Source: Villigracilis sp900696595 (GTDB lineage Bacteria; Chloroflexota; Anaerolineae; Anaerolineales; Villigracilaceae). From it: a DNA stretch of 64,000 nucleotides. Shown piece by piece: positions 9,073 to 17,110 of this stretch. Each line of letters starts with the position of its first letter. The stretch's first letter is position 1. Position numbers and translations under genes: made by a program. The notes beneath the pieces were generated by a model. That model worked only from the letters and a program-made list of their open reading frames with translations. It had not been told where the DNA came from and searched no databases. The DNA lies in contig SZPH01000010.1 of assembly GCA_030263615.1 (NCBI GenBank), forward strand, positions 1-64,000. Direction: 5' to 3'.

Positions 9073-9088
9073 GTCGGCGCGCAATGAT

Positions 9089-11077
9089 TTAGAACAACCC
9101 GACCACTTTGCCGGTCTTCAAATCCAAATCCACATCGTAGAAGACGGGGCGGGTGGGCAGGCCGGGCATGGTGCGCATGTCGCCGAGGATCGGGTAGAGG
9201 AAGCCCGCGCCCGCGCTGGCGCGAATCTCGCGCACTGTTATGCGGAAGCCGGTCGGCGCGCCCTTGATGCTGGCGTCGTGCGTGAAGGAGAGATGCGTCT
9301 TCGCCATGCAGATCGGCAGGTGATCGAAGCCGAGGCGCGTGTAGCGCTCGATCTGTTCCTCGGCTTTGGGGGTGTAGTCCACGCCGTCGGCGCGGTAGAT
9401 TTTCATGGCGATGGTCTCGATCTTCTGCTTGATGCTCGTGGTTTCGAGATCGTACAGGAACGAGAAAGAACTCGGCAGTTCTGCGGCTTTGACCACCGCC
9501 TCCGCCAGAGCCTTGGCGCCCTTGCCGCCGTCCGACCAGTGATAGGAGGCGACCGCGTCCACTGCGCCCATGCGCAACGCCGCCTCGCGCACCAGTTCCA
9601 CTTCGGCGGGCGTATCGGTGACAAAGGAGTTGACCGCCACCACCACGTTGATGCCAAATTTCAGCGCGTTTTCGATGTGGCGTTCCAGGTTGGGCAGGCC
9701 CGCTTTGAGCAGGTCGAGATTTTCCTCGGTATATTCCAGCGGGAGCGGCTTGCCCGCCACGACCTTCGAGCCGCCGCCGTGCATCTTCAGCGCGCGGATG
9801 GTGGCCACCAGCACAACGACGTGCGGGATCAAGCCGGAGTAGCGGCATTTGATATCGAAGAATTTTTCCATGCCGATGTCCGCGCCGAAGCCGGATTCGG
9901 TCACGACAAAGCCGTCCTTGCCGACCAGTTTGAGCGCGATCTTGTCGGCGATGATGGAACTGTTGCCGTGCGCGATGTTGGCGAACGGACCGGCGTGAAC
10001 GGTGGCGGGCGTGCCTTCCAGCGTTTGCATCAGGTTGGGCTTGATGGCGTCCTTCATCAGAACCGTCACGGCCCCCGCCACGCCGAGGTCTTCCGCGGTG
10101 ACGGCTTCGCCGCGTTTATTTGTGGCGACCACCATGCGCCCGAAGCGCTCGCGCATGTCTTCGAGCGAGGTCGTCAGCGCGAGGATGGCCATGATCTCCG
10201 AAGCGACGGTGATGTCGTAACCCGACATGTGTTCAAAACCGGCTTCGTCCTTGCCGCGCCCCACCTCGATCTCGCGCAGGAAGCGGTCGTTCACGTCAAT
10301 CACGCGCCGCCAGGTGATCGTGTTCTCGTCAATGTCGAGCCGGGCGAAGCGCGCGCGTTCTTCGGGAGTCAGATCGTTGGGGTTGGTCTTTTTAATCCCC
10401 AGTTTTTGCAGGCGTCGCATCATGCTGGGCGAAAATTTTCGTTCGCCTTTTTTGTTGACCGGGCAGAGCGCGTTGAACATTTTTTCGTCGTCCTGCTGTT
10501 TTTCGTGCATCACGCGCGCGTCGAGCGCCGCCGCCACAAGGTTGTGCGCCGCAGTGATGGCGTGGATGTCGCCCGTCAGGTGCAGGTTGAAATCCTCCAT
10601 CGGGATGATCTGCGAATACCCGCCGCCCGCCGCGCCGCCCTTGATGCCGAAGGTCGGTCCCTGCGAAGGCTGGCGGATGGCCGCAATGACCGTCTTCCCC
10701 AAATGCGCCCCCAGCGCCTGCGCCAGTCCGACGGTGGTGGTGGTCTTGCCTTCGCCCAGCGGAGTCGGCGTGATGGCGGTTACGTCCACATATTTGCCGT
10801 TCGGGCGTTTGCCGATGCGGTCGAGAATCTCGAGTTTGATCTTGGCTTTATAGGGACCGTACAATTCCAGTTCGTTTTCCTTGATTCCCAATTCCTCCGC
10901 GATCTGTTTGATCGGTTTGAGTTTGCCCGCCTGCGCGATCTCGATATCCGAAGGCACGGGACGCAACAGTTTCAACTTTGTCGGCTGAAACTTTACGCTG
11001 GTCTTCACGGTTTTTTTGACGGTCTTGCGGGGTTTGGCTTTCGTCCCTTTTTTAGCGGATTTGCCTTTGGTGGACAT
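9089..11077 (-). CDS. fhs: Formate--tetrahydrofolate ligase, long form
   Basis: 662 residues. It makes 10-formyl-THF from formate, ATP and THF. The ATP loop TPTPLGEGKTTTT, FGIKGGAAGGGYSQ and the final LPTRPVFYDVDLDLKTG are clear. The usual bacterial enzyme has about 557 residues. This one has an N-terminal Lys-rich tail of about 40 (KKGTKAKPRKTVKKTVK) and an insert of roughly 40-50 residues (NALCPVNKKGERKF ... LTPEERARFARLDID), as in the eukaryotic C1-THF synthase domain. The RBS is GGAGAC just before the ATG; an AT-rich stretch upstream (11087-11110) likely holds the promoter. Confidence 0.95.
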   Translation of the reverse strand: MSTKGKSAKKGTKAKPRKTVKKTVKTSVKFQPTKLKLLRPVPSDIEIAQAGKLKPIKQIAEELGIKENELELYGPYKAKIKLEILDRIGKRPNGKYVDVTAITPTPLGEGKTTTTVGLAQALGAHLGKTVIAAIRQPSQGPTFGIKGGAAGGGYSQIIPMEDFNLHLTGDIHAITAAHNLVAAALDARVMHEKQQDDEKMFNALCPVNKKGERKFSPSMMRRLQKLGIKKTNPNDLTPEERARFARLDIDENTITWRRVIDVNDRFLREIEVGRGKDEAGFEHMSGYDITVASEIMAILALTTSLEDMRERFGRMVVATNKRGEAVTAEDLGVAGAVTVLMKDAIKPNLMQTLEGTPATVHAGPFANIAHGNSSIIADKIALKLVGKDGFVVTESGFGADIGMEKFFDIKCRYSGLIPHVVVLVATIRALKMHGGGSKVVAGKPLPLEYTEENLDLLKAGLPNLERHIENALKFGINVVVAVNSFVTDTPAEVELVREAALRMGAVDAVASYHWSDGGKGAKALAEAVVKAAELPSSFSFLYDLETTSIKQKIETIAMKIYRADGVDYTPKAEEQIERYTRLGFDHLPICMAKTHLSFTHDASIKGAPTGFRITVREIRASAGAGFLYPILGDMRTMPGLPTRPVFYDVDLDLKTGKVVGLF

Positions 11078-11170
11078 GGAGTCTCCTTAAAATTATATAT
11101 AATTTATTTAATCCCAATTATCTTGGGATTTTCAAAAATTGCAAGGGCAATATTTCCTGTTTTTGTCACG

Positions 11171-11985
11171 TCAGGGCGTTAAAAGCGTGCCGACATTTTC
11201 CCCCCGCAGGGCGCGGGCGAGCGCCCCCGGCTCTTCAGCCGAGAAAATCTGCGCGGTCAACCCCGCATTTTTTTGGATGAGGGCGAACATCTCTTCGACT
11301 TTGGCTTTCATCCCGCCGGTCACGTCCGCGCTGACCGAGCCTTTGATTCCGCCCTTTAACGCCTCATCATAACGGGACAGTTGAATCTCTTTCAGCAGCC
11401 TGTTCCTCGCCGGGAAGTCCTCCCACACCCCGGCTTCGATGCCCGCCAGAAGGATGCGCGAGACGGGGAATTGCTCCGCGAGAAAAGCGAAGACATCCTC
11501 GGTGGAGAGGATCGTCCCGCCCAGCGACTCATCGAAAGCCGGATCGTTTCGACGTTGTGATGAATCACCTTGCGATTGTCCGAAATCATCGAAGCGGACG
11601 GGGGAAAGGGCAGCGCCGGAATCCCCGCCTCCAGCAGCGCCTGCACGACAAAGCGGTTCAACTCCGCGGCTTGATAGCGCACCTCGGCGAATCCCTGCCA
11701 GTATTCCCAATCGCCGTTTTGGGACACTCCCCCCAAATTCGGAGAATTTGGAGGGAGCCGGAGGGGGGTCCCCTCCCGTGTCCCATATTTCTTCGCGGCG
11801 ACGTGGCCGAACGAGCCGGAACCATGCCCGAGGATCAAGGATAAGGCTGGAGCGGAGTCCAGAACCGTTTTAATTTCCAGCGCCAGGTTTTTTAGTGTAT
11901 CCAATCTTGGGGTATAGGCGGCATCCTTGTCGGTGATGAGCGATCCGCCCAGTTTGAGGAAAACGACTTCGTTGATCATGGGCAT
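11171..11985 (-). pseudogene. Isopentenyl phosphate kinase, disrupted by deletion/frameshift
   Basis: The first part reads MPMINEVVFLKLGGSLITDK and LILGHGSGSFGHVAAKKYGT, then LPFPPSASM and HHNVETIR. The remainder, FDESLGGTILSTEDVFAFL through GGIKGSVSADVTGGM to ENVGTLL, is in another frame. The switch is near 11540. Between the two parts the family normally has about 15 residues ending in a GDV motif (the phosphate-acceptor loop), and these are missing, so a deletion of about 44-46 bp is likelier than a one-base error. A 64-bp palindromic insert lies in the coding part (11721-11784). If intact, the enzyme would make IPP from isopentenyl phosphate. Confidence 0.75.
11721..11784. repeat. Palindromic element inside the IPK coding sequence
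   Basis: Ends are inverted (GGGACAC at 11721-11727, GTGTCCC at 11778-11784), and inside is a second hairpin, CCAAATTC-GGA-GAATTTGG. It encodes REGTPLRLPPNSPNLGG, which has no place in the kinase family, yet the frame is kept on both sides. This resembles coding-region palindromic elements known from other bacteria. Confidence 0.65.
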
Positions 11986-12004
11986 GTTTTACCATACAGC
12001 ATGG

Positions 12005-12048
12005 AGACTTCCGAAGTCTTTAAGACTTCGGAAGTCTTGTACTATAAT
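12005..12048 (+). promoter_or_regulatory. Perfect 33-bp palindrome over the promoter of the next gene
   Basis: 12005-12037 has 16-bp arms around a single T (arm AGACTTCCGAAGTCTT). TATAAT follows at 12043-12048, 7 nt before the ATG at 12056. The -35 position (TTAAGA, 12020-12025) lies at the palindrome centre, so the palindrome could be an operator, or it may simply be one of the palindromic repeats seen elsewhere here. Confidence 0.6.
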
Positions 12049-12055
12049 CTCATTC

Positions 12056-12889
12056 ATGGATATTCGCGCCGGCGTCGTCGTCCTTGCCCTGTTTGCCATT
12101 GTGGGGGCGTTTCTTTCCTTTCGCGGCGCGATTCGAAACATGCAGGTCGCGCGGAAGATTTCCTTCTACAGCCTGCGCCGAAGATATAACGCCACAGCCT
12201 GGCGGATGGTTTTCTTCGCCTTCGTTTTGATCGCGCTGGCGTTCTGGTTTCCAAACGGCGGCGAGCGGGCGATCTACCGCGTCTTCCCGCCTTCGCCCAC
12301 GCCGTCGCTTACGCCCACCATCACCCTCACGCCGACGATCACGCTTACGCCCACCATCACCCTCACGCCGACGCTGACTGTCACGCCGCTCTACTCCGAT
12401 ACGCCGACCGCGACTCTCACGCCTTTTTTGCCCGTCGCCATCGAAGCCCTGTTTGCGGGACCCGTCACACCCAACCCGGACGCGGTCTTTACCGCGATTC
12501 AATTTTCCACCGAGTTCGACGGCGTTAACCCCATCGAACCTAAAACTGTTTTTGAGTTGCCCATTGCAACCATGTACGGCGGATTCGATTACAACAACAC
12601 CCAGCCCGGCGTGCAGTGGACCGCGCTCTGGTATCGCAGCGGCGAACTGGTCTGTTATGAGACCGAACCCTGGCGCGAAGAATGGGGCACAGGCGGCATC
12701 GGCGGCTATACCGAATGTTCCAATCCCATCGGCGGCTGGCAGGCGGGAGCGTACGAGGTGCAGATCTTTATGGGCTACGAGTGGAAGGTCGTCGGGCGCT
12801 TCACCCTGCTGGAAAGCCTGACCCCGCAAGCGACTCCGACCGGGACGCCGGATTTAACAATCGCCCCCTCGCCGACCGGGACGCCGTGA
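12056..12889 (+). CDS. Membrane-anchored protein with Pro/Thr linker, unknown function
   Basis: 277 residues. Two transmembrane helices (about 5-22 and 48-65) flank a short basic loop. A repetitive linker of LTPTITLTPT units (about 80-120) leads to an extracellular domain of about 140 residues (WTALWYRSGELVCYETEPW, GGWQAGAYEVQIFMGYEWK). The C-terminal domain resembles the folds that follow such linkers in Chloroflexota surface proteins, but I cannot name it. The start is set by the TATAAT box 7 nt upstream; no Shine-Dalgarno is present. Confidence 0.75.
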   Translation: MDIRAGVVVLALFAIVGAFLSFRGAIRNMQVARKISFYSLRRRYNATAWRMVFFAFVLIALAFWFPNGGERAIYRVFPPSPTPSLTPTITLTPTITLTPTITLTPTLTVTPLYSDTPTATLTPFLPVAIEALFAGPVTPNPDAVFTAIQFSTEFDGVNPIEPKTVFELPIATMYGGFDYNNTQPGVQWTALWYRSGELVCYETEPWREEWGTGGIGGYTECSNPIGGWQAGAYEVQIFMGYEWKVVGRFTLLESLTPQATPTGTPDLTIAPSPTGTP

Positions 12890-12901
12890 GGTTGGCGGCG
12901 G

Positions 12902-13137
12902 TTGGTAATTGGTAATTTGGTAATTGGTAATTGGTAATTTGGTAATTGGTAATTTGGTAATTGGTAATTTGGTAATTTGGTAATTCGTAACCTGCAACCC
13001 GTAACCCGTAACCCGTAACCCGTAACCCGTAACCTGCAACCCGTAACCCGTAACCTGCAACCCGTAACCTGCAACCTGCAACCCGTAACCCGTAACCTGC
13101 AACCTGCAACCCGTAACCTGCAACCCGTAACCTGCAA
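12902..13137. repeat. Period-7 tandem array
   Basis: Units of GGTAATT/TGGTAAT (about 12902-12985) pass into GTAACCC, GTAACCT and GCAACCC/GCAACCT units (about 12985-13137). The array is open in several frames as repeats of VTGYGLR-like peptides, an artefact of the 7-bp period, so it is not called as coding. Confidence 0.9.
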
Positions 13138-13169
13138 CTCACCACCCCAATCCCAAATCGAGGAACTCC

Positions 13170-13658
13170 ATGCCCACCCCCGCCTTTCAAGACTTCTACC
13201 CCGACTACTTCGCCCATTGCTACGGATGCGGAAAACTCAACGAACTCGGACACCAGATCAAAAGTTACTGGGACGGCGACGAATCGGTCTGTCATTTTCA
13301 GCCCAAGCCGTATCACACCGCCATCCCCGGCTACGTCTACGGCGGATTGCTCGCCTCGCTGATTGACTGTCACGGCACAGGCACAGCCGCCGCCGCAGGC
13401 TACCGCGCCGAGAATCGCGCCATGGACACCGAGCCGCCGCTGCGTTACCTGACCGCCTCATTGCATGTGGATTATCTCAAGCCCACGCCGCTGGGCCCGA
13501 CTCTCGAAGTCCGCGCGCGGGTGAAGGAAGTCAAGGGACGCAAAGTTGTGATCGAAGAATGGATTCAAGCAAACGGTGTTGTTACCGTCAAAGGCGAAGT
13601 GGTCGCCGTACAGGTCCCGGAGGAATTGGTGAAGGAGTTGCTGGAGGGCGGGGGGTGA
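13170..13658 (+). CDS. PaaI-type hotdog thioesterase
   Basis: 162 residues. The hotdog core is visible: CYGCGKLNELGHQIKSYW, then HTAIPGYVYGGLLASLIDCHGT (the helix carrying the active-site Gly-Gly and Asp/His region), and YLKPTPLGPTLEVRARVKEVKGRK. It should hydrolyse acyl-CoA thioesters of unknown chain. It sits between two period-7 arrays, with no operon partner. Confidence 0.85.
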   Translation: MPTPAFQDFYPDYFAHCYGCGKLNELGHQIKSYWDGDESVCHFQPKPYHTAIPGYVYGGLLASLIDCHGTGTAAAAGYRAENRAMDTEPPLRYLTASLHVDYLKPTPLGPTLEVRARVKEVKGRKVVIEEWIQANGVVTVKGEVVAVQVPEELVKELLEGGG

Positions 13659-13659
13659 G

Positions 13660-13752
13660 GGGAGGTACGAGATACGAGGTACGAGATACAAGGTACGAGG
13701 TACGAGATACAAGGTACGAGGTACGAGATACAAGGTACGAGGTGCGAGGTAT
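13660..13752. repeat. Period-7 tandem array before the DGR target gene
   Basis: Units TACGAGA, TACGAGG and TACAAGG repeated about 12 times, ending 26 nt before the target-gene ATG. Confidence 0.9.
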
Positions 13753-13777
13753 AAGTGTCGGTTGATTGGAGGAGTAT

Positions 13778-16700
13778 ATGGAGTTATTGACAGTCATCTC
13801 GCTTGCGATTGCGGAGGGGTTGTGGCAGGTGGGCAAGAAAATGATGGAGTCCGCTTCGGATGCGGCATTGAAACCCGCAAAGGAAAAACTCGAGAGCGGG
13901 TTGCTCAAGAAGTATCGCGCCGCCGAAAAGGACGAGAAATTACTTGGGGCGGTCAAGTCCGCTTTGGAGCAGATCAAGGCGCCGACGGGGGATGAGGATG
14001 ACTTTGCCCGCTGGCTCAGGAATGTTGGATTGGATAAATTGCAGGCGGAGAAAAATCCCGCCCTGCGGCAGACGCTTGCCCGCGCCGTGGTCGGGTTTAC
14101 CGATCCTTCCTCCCAGCCGCCAGCGGATTTAATGACCGCATTGGCATGGCCCCGTTCCCGCGCGGACGAACTCGCAAAGATGCTCTCGGCATTTCGCGCC
14201 GCTTTTGCCGGGTTGGAGGGATGGAAGGATTTGATCGCCTATGCCGACTCCGCCCACCAAAGCGGACAACTCACGGGCATCCTCGCCGCGCTTGCGAAAA
14301 TGGGAAATGCCTTTGTGCATAGCGAGGCGGGGACGGTTTTGCGCGTGGCGGTGGTGGATACCGGATTGACCCCGGAGCAAGCCGCGCAGATCGAGGAGAA
14401 ATACCGCGAGGGGATCGAGAGCGATTATCGCAGGCTTGTTATCTCAGGGCTTTCGCCGCAGGTTGGGAAAGTAGTCTCTCTGCCTTTGGAGGATGTATAC
14501 CTTGAACTGGGTTTGATTCCGATTTCCAATGACGAGGACCGCGAGCAGGAACTTGCCGAGATGTTGGAGATGCGCGAGGCGCATCGTATGGAACGCGAAC
14601 TCCAGCGCATGGACCGGCGCGTGACCAACGCCATCGCTGAGGAAGCCAGGCTGGTGATTGTGGGGAAGCCGGGCAGCGGGAAGACTACTTCATTGAAATT
14701 CCTCACCTTGATGCTCGCCTACGGCAGTTCCGGCGCGGCGAGGCTGGGATTGGAAGTTCCCTTTCTGCCGGTCTTTGTGCGCCTTGCGGATTACGCCGAA
14801 AAACTCAAAACCGATTCGAGTCTTGCGCTCGAAACCTTCCTGCTCGATTACATTGACCGCAGTTACCCCGGCGCGCCCCGGCAGGACGAATTCCTGCGAC
14901 TGGCGCTCGACAAAGGCGCGTGCATGGTTCTGCTGGACGGTTTGGATGAAGTCGGCGACTTTGGCGATACATTGATACACGGTCATACCCTGCGGGCGGA
15001 AACATTGAAGAAAGTTCAGAGTTTTGCCAACCGCCGCTGTAATGAAAAATGCTCCAACCGCATCGTCGTCACCAGCCGCCTGGAAGGCTATCATCGCGGC
15101 GACCTGCCGGACTTCCGAGAGATGGAGATCAGTCCCCTGCGCGTGCCGGATGAAGTGGAATCATTCGTCCAGCGCTGGTTCGCCGCCTGGCTTCAGGAGA
15201 CCGATTCAAAACTCACCTTCGATGCCGCCGCGAACCGCGCCCGGCGCGATTACGTCAACGGCATCATGTTTTCCATCAACCAGAGCGAGAGCGTTCGCCG
15301 CCTTGCCATGAATCCGCTTCTGCTGACCATCCTCTCCATCATTTATCAGATCGGCAAAACCCTGCCCAACCGCCGCGTGGAATTGTACGAAGTGGTCGCC
15401 AAGACGATGATCGAGAACTGGCGTTATTCGCAGACCGGGCATACCAGCCGCATTCACGAGAAAATGAGCGCCAACGAGGTCTATTTCACGCTGGCTTCGC
15501 TGGCATACTGGCTGCACGAAAATAAACCCGGCGGGACCATGTCTGAGGCAGACTGGCAGTCGAAGATTTACGACCTGCTCAAAGAGGCCGGACACGAAGA
15601 AACCGAACTTAAGCAACTTGTGGAGCATTTCATGCGTCATGCCCGCAATGAGACCGGCTTGCTGACCGAACGCAGCCTGGGACAGATCGGTTTCTTCCAT
15701 TTGACATTGGAGGAATACATGGCGGCGGTGGAGATCGCCCGGCAGGATATTGAAACCCGCCTGAGTATGCTCGAAATGCACTGGCAAAACCCGCGCTGGC
15801 AGGAGGTGATCCTGCTTACCGCCGGGGATCTCGACCAGCGCGGCAACAAACAATTCCTCGAGTCTTTCCTTCTGCACATCCTGCATTTGGAAGGCGACCA
15901 GCCCGGGCGCAATGCCCTGCTGGCAGGGCGGGCGCTTGCGGATATAGGCGCGCGCCGCGTAAAAGACAGCATTGCCGGCGACATTCGCGCCAGGTTGAAA
16001 TTTGTGATGCAGGATACCGACCCGCAGACCGGCAAGCCGCGCACTGTCGGGCAAATTGACATTTCATCCCGCGCTTCCGCCGCCGACACGCTCGACGAAC
16101 TCGGCTACACCCCCGATGACCTCTACGGCTTTTCTGAAATTCGTAGTACCGACTCTGCGTCAACGCCCTTTAGGGTAAGTCGGTACTACATGGCAAAACA
16201 CCCCGTCGCCAACCTGCAATACAAACGCTTTTTGGACGCGCCCGATTTCGCCGACGAAAAATACTGGCTGGACTTCCCCAAATACGACGAGAACGGCGTT
16301 TTGATGAGCGAGACTTGGGGCAGGGCAGGCTTGGATTGGCTGCAAGCAAACTTGAAAGGCGGAAGCGAACATACCGACGGGAAAATAGTCTTCCCCCGTT
16401 ACTGGCGCGACCCGCGCTTCGGCATTGCCCGCCGTACCGTTCCCGTGGTTGGAATCACCTGGTACGAAGCCAACGCCTACTGCAAATGGCTCGCCGCCAA
16501 CTGGCAGGCCCAGCCCGAAGCGCAGGCCATTTCATCCTTCATCCTTCCTGATTCATCCTTTGTGTTTCGTCTCCCCACCGAACCCGAATGGCTTCTCGCC
16601 GCAGGCGGATTGGGCGAACCCATCCTTGTGGGAAAGAACCAGAAGGGAGAGGAGGTCAAACGCCATCGTTTCCCGTGGGATGAAGCGGGGAAGGTCACGC

Positions 16701-17026
16701 CGGAGCCGAAAGGAGAGGATGATGAAGTGATGAAGGACATCCTGCGCCGCGTGAACATTGCTGGGAGCGGGATAGGCCGCACCACCCCGGCGGGCATGTA
16801 CCCTTTGGGAAAAGTAAACGACCTTTGGGATATGGCTGGCAATGTCTGGGAATGGCAGGCGAATTACTTCGATAAAGATCATGACTGGCTTTCGTTGCGC
16901 GGCGGCTCGTGGAGCAACGACCAGGACCTCGCGCGCGTTTCCGGTCGCAGCGACCTTCCCCCGCGCACCGAATGGAACTCCTACGGTTTTCGCGTGGTGT
17001 TCGCCCCTCCCAGTGCGCTCTTGTGA
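13778..17026 (+). CDS. DGR target: NACHT NTPase with C-terminal FGE/C-lectin variable domain
   Basis: 1082 residues. The helical N-terminal region (1-about 205) is of unknown function. A linker with EDVYLELGLIP precedes the NACHT NTPase: Walker A GKPGSGKTT (296-304), Walker B LLDGLDEV (385-392). A helical arm follows (to about 780), then a formylglycine-generating-enzyme-like domain (about 788-1082: FRLPTEPEWLLAAGG, WDMAGNVWEWQ, SLRGGSW, YGFRVVFAP), the C-type-lectin scaffold used by many DGR targets. The variable repeat lies in its last 46 codons. ATG 13778 follows GGAGGAG at good spacing. The FGE part carries two odd insertions: an inverted repeat (16143-16189) and a period-7 stretch (16531-16572). 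Inferred role: an intracellular switch whose ligand-binding tip is hypermutated. Confidence 0.93.
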   Translation: MELLTVISLAIAEGLWQVGKKMMESASDAALKPAKEKLESGLLKKYRAAEKDEKLLGAVKSALEQIKAPTGDEDDFARWLRNVGLDKLQAEKNPALRQTLARAVVGFTDPSSQPPADLMTALAWPRSRADELAKMLSAFRAAFAGLEGWKDLIAYADSAHQSGQLTGILAALAKMGNAFVHSEAGTVLRVAVVDTGLTPEQAAQIEEKYREGIESDYRRLVISGLSPQVGKVVSLPLEDVYLELGLIPISNDEDREQELAEMLEMREAHRMERELQRMDRRVTNAIAEEARLVIVGKPGSGKTTSLKFLTLMLAYGSSGAARLGLEVPFLPVFVRLADYAEKLKTDSSLALETFLLDYIDRSYPGAPRQDEFLRLALDKGACMVLLDGLDEVGDFGDTLIHGHTLRAETLKKVQSFANRRCNEKCSNRIVVTSRLEGYHRGDLPDFREMEISPLRVPDEVESFVQRWFAAWLQETDSKLTFDAAANRARRDYVNGIMFSINQSESVRRLAMNPLLLTILSIIYQIGKTLPNRRVELYEVVAKTMIENWRYSQTGHTSRIHEKMSANEVYFTLASLAYWLHENKPGGTMSEADWQSKIYDLLKEAGHEETELKQLVEHFMRHARNETGLLTERSLGQIGFFHLTLEEYMAAVEIARQDIETRLSMLEMHWQNPRWQEVILLTAGDLDQRGNKQFLESFLLHILHLEGDQPGRNALLAGRALADIGARRVKDSIAGDIRARLKFVMQDTDPQTGKPRTVGQIDISSRASAADTLDELGYTPDDLYGFSEIRSTDSASTPFRVSRYYMAKHPVANLQYKRFLDAPDFADEKYWLDFPKYDENGVLMSETWGRAGLDWLQANLKGGSEHTDGKIVFPRYWRDPRFGIARRTVPVVGITWYEANAYCKWLAANWQAQPEAQAISSFILPDSSFVFRLPTEPEWLLAAGGLGEPILVGKNQKGEEVKRHRFPWDEAGKVTPEPKGEDDEVMKDILRRVNIAGSGIGRTTPAGMYPLGKVNDLWDMAGNVWEWQANYFDKDHDWLSLRGGSWSNDQDLARVSGRSDLPPRTEWNSYGFRVVFAPPSALL
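16887..17009 (+). repeat. DGR variable repeat (VR)
   Basis: 123 bp at the 3' end of the target gene, aligned without gaps to the TR at 18639-18761. Fifteen positions differ and every one is an adenine in the TR (29 adenines, none of 94 other bases changed). Eleven codons change, within residues 1046-1068: seven AAY codons to Ser, Asp or Leu; one His to Pro; and one each to Arg, Thr and Ser. The last 28 bp (TACGGTTTTCGCG...) are identical and serve as the IMH-like 3' anchor. Confidence 0.97.
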
Positions 17027-17065
17027 TTCTGTTTTCTGGTTTTCTGTGTTCTGAGCCCTTAACCT

Positions 17066-17082
17066 CCCGCCCGAAGGGCGGG
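17066..17082 (+). other. Hairpin downstream of VR
   Basis: CCCGCCC-GAA-GGGCGGG, 57 nt after the VR, followed after eight bases by a short T run. DGRs often have a hairpin after the VR that aids retrohoming, but usually closer. It may instead be a weak terminator between target gene and RT. The 17027-17110 gap holds nothing else but the RT ribosome-binding site. Confidence 0.55.
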
Positions 17083-17110
17083 CCCGAAATTTTTTGAAAT
17101 TTGGAGGTCT

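Noticed and set aside
8930..11182. 750-codon plus-strand ORF opposite fhs
   Set aside because: Antisense shadow of a well-conserved gene with biased codon use.
12775..13373. Minus-strand ORFs encoding repeated VTGYGLR-like peptides
   Set aside because: They arise from a period-7 DNA array being open in several frames; no domain or RBS.
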